Shown in pieces: positions 4,741 to 6,806 of a stretch of 6,806 nucleotides of DNA. A program made the position numbers and the translations under genes. The stretch is from an uncultured Pseudomonadota bacterium (GTDB lineage: Bacteria > Lernaellota > Lernaellaia > Lernaellales > Lernaellaceae). The stretch is from the NCBI GenBank assembly GCA_937967875.1, contig CALBTQ010000047.1, positions 1-6,806 on the forward strand, written 5' to 3'. The notes below the pieces were generated by a model that searched no databases, was not told the origin of the DNA, and saw nothing but the letters and a program-made list of their open reading frames with translations. Each line of letters opens with the position of its first letter. Positions within the stretch are counted from its first letter, which is position 1.

Positions 4741-5904
4741 TCAGTCGGCGATCTTCACGATGATCAGCATCTGCTCGCCGTTGTCGGCCACGTAAGCGTA
4801 CTTGCCCATGACCCACACGCCGTGCGGCGCGCAGCCCATTTCGACCTCGATGTCCAGCGCGTCGCCGATCTGCTGGAGGTCGGCGGGGTCGGCGGCGTCA
4901 ACGAGCACCAGCCCGCCCCAGGAGTTGGCGGCGGCCCAGACGTCGGTGTAGGCCGTGCCGCCGATAGTCAGCGCGCCGGCTTTGTATGCGCCGTAGAAGC
5001 CGTCGGAGGTCTGCAGGACGCTCAGTTCGGTCATCGCCGCCGGATTGGAGACGTCCACGGCGATCAAGCCGGCGCCCCAGTCGCTGAAGAACAGGGTGTC
5101 GCCGTCGAGCTTCACGTCCTGGCCCCAGGGATCGAAGCCGGCCGTGCCCGGATTGAAGTAGGTGTTGAGCACCGACATGTCGGCCGGGTCGGACACGTCG
5201 ATGGAAATCAGCGTGCCTTCGCCGCCGCCGCAGTAGGCCACGTCGCCGCCCACGCCGAGGTTGTAGCAGGTTTCGCCGGTCGCCACCTGCACTTCACCCA
5301 GGGAGACCGGATCGCCCTTGGCTTCGCTGACGACTTCCAGGTAGCCGTTGCTGCCGGCGCTGCCGCCGATATAGATCGTGCCGTCGTCGCCGCGCGCGAT
5401 CGCATTGAGGATGCCGATCGTGGTGGGCGCGAATTCCCAGACGAGATCCGGATTGGCCGGATCGGACACGTCGATCTTCAACAGGTTGTCGCGGTTGGCG
5501 ACGTAGAGGTTATCGCCGTCGAGCACGAGGTTGTAGGATTCGCCGCTGGACGGATCGTACTGACCGACGATCGAGGGCGCGGCCAGGTTGGCGACGTCCA
5601 CGGCGTAAACGCCCCGGGATTTGGCGGCTACGAAGCAATAGCCCGTTTTGCACGCCAGGTCTTCGGCGTAGTCGATCTCCACGTATCCGGTGACGTCGCC
5701 GAAGGCGTAGGTGTCGTCGTCATCGTCGCCGGTGTCGTCATCGTCGCCGGTATCGTCGTCGCCGGTATCGTCGTCATCATCGTCGTCGTCATCGTCGTCG
5801 GCATCGTTGTCATCGTCATCGTCGTCGTCATCGCCACAGGCGAGCAACGAACTGAACAGAATCGCGGCCATAAGCAACAAAACGAGTAAACGCAACTTAT
5901 TCAT
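4741..5904 (-). CDS. LVIVD-type beta-propeller lipoprotein with poly-Asp linker
   Basis: The 387 residues begin with a classic lipoprotein signal: K3 and R5, hydrophobic 6-21 and lipobox LLAC with Cys23. A linker of mostly Asp follows (25-64, with TG pairs at 47, 52 and 58). The rest is a series of about 40-60-residue blade-like repeats, each with a VDVSDPA-type strand end: VYAVDVANLAAP (99-110), LLKIDVSDPANP (141-152), LISIDVSDPADM (232-243), LIAVDVSNPAAM (280-291) and LVLVDAADPADL (332-343). This is the LVIVD repeat pattern, seen in secreted and surface propellers of mostly unknown function. No catalytic residues are apparent; ligand binding or surface display is inferred. Cys85/Cys90 and Cys213/Cys225 could form disulfides. 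The +2 residue is Gly, so inner-membrane retention by the E. coli Asp+2 rule is not predicted. AAGGAGG lies six bases before the ATG. It has its own promoter and terminator. Confidence 0.9.
   Translation of the reverse strand: MNKLRLLVLLLMAAILFSSLLACGDDDDDDDDNDADDDDDDDDDDDTGDDDTGDDDDTGDDDDDTYAFGDVTGYVEIDYAEDLACKTGYCFVAAKSRGVYAVDVANLAAPSIVGQYDPSSGESYNLVLDGDNLYVANRDNLLKIDVSDPANPDLVWEFAPTTIGILNAIARGDDGTIYIGGSAGSNGYLEVVSEAKGDPVSLGEVQVATGETCYNLGVGGDVAYCGGGEGTLISIDVSDPADMSVLNTYFNPGTAGFDPWGQDVKLDGDTLFFSDWGAGLIAVDVSNPAAMTELSVLQTSDGFYGAYKAGALTIGGTAYTDVWAAANSWGGLVLVDAADPADLQQIGDALDIEVEMGCAPHGVWVMGKYAYVADNGEQMLIIVKIAD
5713..5832 (-). repeat. GAC/GAT trinucleotide tract encoding the poly-Asp linker
   Basis: Forty codons, nearly all GAC or GAT, form an imperfect trinucleotide microsatellite encoding runs of 8, 11, 3, 4 and 5 Asp broken by N, A and T-G pairs. 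The GATACCGGCGAC-type unit repeats toward the 3' side. Slippage here would change linker length in steps of one residue. The mix of GAC and GAT argues that the acidic run is maintained by selection and is not only a fresh expansion. Confidence 0.88.
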
Positions 5905-6100
5905 TTTTTTCCTCCTTAAAGAAACTTACCAGTTATGAATGCACTCAAACTCACATGCCAACGCCGGCACTATTCAACTTTGAATTGTTCCTTGCTCATC
6001 TCCAAGATCGGTCACTTGAAGCATTGTCTCAACTTAAAATTTTCTCAACGGACTTGTCAGTGCAACTTCTTGCAATCTCACTAGAAATTGCATTTATGAA
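5905..6100 (-). other. Long AT-rich 5' leader of the lipoprotein gene
   Basis: About 190 bases separate the promoter at 6101-6130 from the ATG at 5904. The stretch is clearly more AT-rich than the flanking genes. On the minus strand TGCAA/TTGCA is clustered: TGCAAT (6087-6092), ATTGCA (6071-6076, an inverted pair with the first) and another TTGCA just after it. Only tiny frames are present (19 codons or fewer) and none has a convincing ribosome site. AAGGAGG at 5911-5917 serves the lipoprotein. I recognise no riboswitch or small RNA. Confidence 0.5.
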
Positions 6101-6130
6101 ATGATAGCCCCATCCGAAAAGCGGAGTCAA
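6101..6130 (-). promoter_or_regulatory. Sigma-70-type promoter for the LVIVD-type lipoprotein
   Basis: On the minus strand TTGACT (6125-6130) and TATCAT (6101-6106) are 18 bases apart, each matching five of six consensus positions. It is the best promoter match in the window. Transcription would start near 6094 and run into the long leader. The -35 box lies inside the imperfect hairpin at 6122-6139. Confidence 0.6.
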
Positions 6131-6139
6131 TAGTCTCCG
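6114..6139 (-). terminator. Possible weak terminator after the ribokinase gene
   Basis: On the minus strand CGGAG (6135-6139) pairs with CTCCG (6122-6126), plus one inner C-G pair across an A-A mismatch, and CTTTTCGG follows. The short stem and four-T run are weak. It lies 35 bases after the ribokinase stop and overlaps the -35 box of the next promoter, so it could equally be an operator or coincidental. Confidence 0.35.
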
Positions 6140-6173
6140 AATTCCATAATGAGCGGCCGATATCGTGTGGCGT

Positions 6174-6764
6174 TTAATCCGCCAGCAACTCGGGCGGCAG
6201 GTCGACGGCGTCGGGGAAGCTCGTTTGCGTGCCGCTCGCCTGGACGCTGATCGCGGCGATTTTATTGGCGCGTCGCGTCGCCTCTTCCAGCGAAAACCCG
6301 GCCGCCAGGAAAAACGCGAGGCTGCCGACGAAGCAGTCGCCGGCGCCGGTGGTGTCGATCGCCCGCACGGGCTCGACGGGGATGTGCCGCACCGTTTCGG
6401 CGTTGACCAGCAGACTGCCGTGCTCGCCCAGGGTGATCAGCACGTTCGCCGCGCCGCGCGCGAGCAGGGCGCGGGCCGCGACCTCGGCCTGGGCGACGGA
6501 GCCGGCGGGCAGACCGGTGAGCATTTCGGTTTCACTCTGGTTGGGGCAGAACACGTCGCTGAGGCGGTAGGCCTCGGCGGGCAGTTCGGCGCGGGCGGGC
6601 GCCGGATTGAAGATCGTCATCACGCCGCATTCGCGGGCGAGGCGCAGCGCGGCCAGGCTGATTTCCAGCGGAATTTCGAGCTGGCAGACCAGCACGCGAG
6701 ACGCGGCGACGGTTGCGCGCGCGGCTTGGATTTCCGCGAGGCTGAGCAGGTCGTTGGCGCCGGT
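6174..6764 (-). CDS. rbsK: Ribokinase (PfkB family), N-terminus missing
   Basis: Ribokinase phosphorylates D-ribose at O5 with ATP in the cytoplasm, feeding the pentose phosphate pathway. The genuine coding frame runs from 6764 to the TAA at 6174-6176 and gives 196 residues, about two thirds of a normal protein of roughly 305. The first visible residues are TGAND and lead to VCQLEIPLE (26-34), where the GTG at 6695 is an internal codon and not a start. Family motifs follow in order: NPAPA (53-57), PNxxE (74-78) in the substrate/ATP-domain junction, TLGEHG (111-116), and DTTGAGD (137-143) with the catalytic base D143 and the anion hole. The late GTQTSFP also fits ribokinase. By comparison with E. 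coli RbsK about 112 N-terminal residues are missing, because the contig ends in adapter. A related PfkB sugar kinase cannot be excluded, but QLEIP, NPAPA and GAQ/GTQ-S-P favour ribokinase. The gene may be followed by a weak terminator. Confidence 0.9.
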   Translation of the reverse strand, partial: TGANDLLSLAEIQAARATVAASRVLVCQLEIPLEISLAALRLARECGVMTIFNPAPARAELPAEAYRLSDVFCPNQSETEMLTGLPAGSVAQAEVAARALLARGAANVLITLGEHGSLLVNAETVRHIPVEPVRAIDTTGAGDCFVGSLAFFLAAGFSLEEATRRANKIAAISVQASGTQTSFPDAVDLPPELLAD

Positions 6765-6806
6765 AGATCGGAAGAGCGTCGTGTAGGGAAAGAGTGTAGA
6801 TCTCGG
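6765..6806. other. Illumina TruSeq adapter sequence (artefact)
   Basis: The last 42 bases begin with AGATCGGAAGAGCGTCGTGT and continue to the end as the reverse complement of the Illumina TruSeq universal adapter, matching it at every base as I know that sequence. It is not genomic. On the minus strand it is open in the ribokinase frame and would be translated as PRSTLFPYTTLFRS, a peptide familiar as a contaminant in predicted proteins. The biological sequence ends at 6764. Confidence 0.97.

Noticed and set aside
4543..5889. 448-codon plus-strand open frame with long Val/Ile runs
   Set aside because: It lies opposite the propeller lipoprotein. Its Val/Ile-rich C-terminus is the complement of the Asp codon tract, and it has no ribosome site or domain. 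The minus strand has signal peptide, lipobox, repeats, ribosome site and terminator.
5950..6100. Tiny leader frames on the minus strand (9, 16 and 19 codons)
   Set aside because: None has a well-placed ribosome site, and none carries a run of one amino acid as attenuation leaders do.
6693..6695. GTG as the ribokinase start
   Set aside because: The 23 codons upstream encode GANDLLSL and following residues that align with internal ribokinase sequence, so the GTG is an internal valine codon.

Overview
The window looks like the end of a contig from a GC-rich Gram-negative environmental bacterium, probably metagenome-derived. Two lipoproteins carry long aspartate-rich linkers directly after the lipobox cysteine, and a third gene encodes a cysteine-rich tandem-repeat protein with an Asp run near its C-terminus. 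From memory, this style is common in delta-proteobacterial lineages (Myxococcota, Bradymonadales-like groups, Lernaellota). That placement is inference, as there is no rRNA or other phylogenetic marker. The last 42 bases are not biological: they are Illumina adapter sequence.

Layout. Positions 1-692 (+) hold the 3' part of a cysteine-rich protein built on a 333-bp tandem repeat, followed by a strong hairpin terminator (747-787). A convergent small gene (786-1286, -) encodes a conserved protein of unknown function. A 142-bp divergent intergenic region (1287-1428) contains promoter-like boxes and two inverted repeats. A 512-aa helical-repeat protein of unknown function follows (1429-2967, +) and converges on a minus-strand pair: DUF952 protein (2989-3357) downstream of a sialidase lipoprotein (3377-4573). 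Upstream of that pair are a terminator (4681-4714) and an LVIVD-type beta-propeller lipoprotein (4741-5904, -). That gene has a perfect Shine-Dalgarno, a good promoter (6101-6130) and a leader of about 190 nt. A ribokinase fragment (6174-6764, -) ends at the adapter.

How the genes relate. Sialidase and DUF952 are 19 bp apart and probably co-transcribed. The propeller lipoprotein appears to be its own unit, with a promoter and a terminator. The sialidase, the propeller protein and the cysteine-rich protein are probably all exported, so the window is rich in cell-surface functions. Ribokinase is ordinary sugar metabolism. I see no defence island, CRISPR array, RNA gene, integrase or transposase, and no clear evidence of an undescribed multi-gene system. 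The points most worth checking are the adapter artefact, the shared poly-Asp linker architecture, the tandem cysteine-rich repeat and the unassigned helical-repeat protein.
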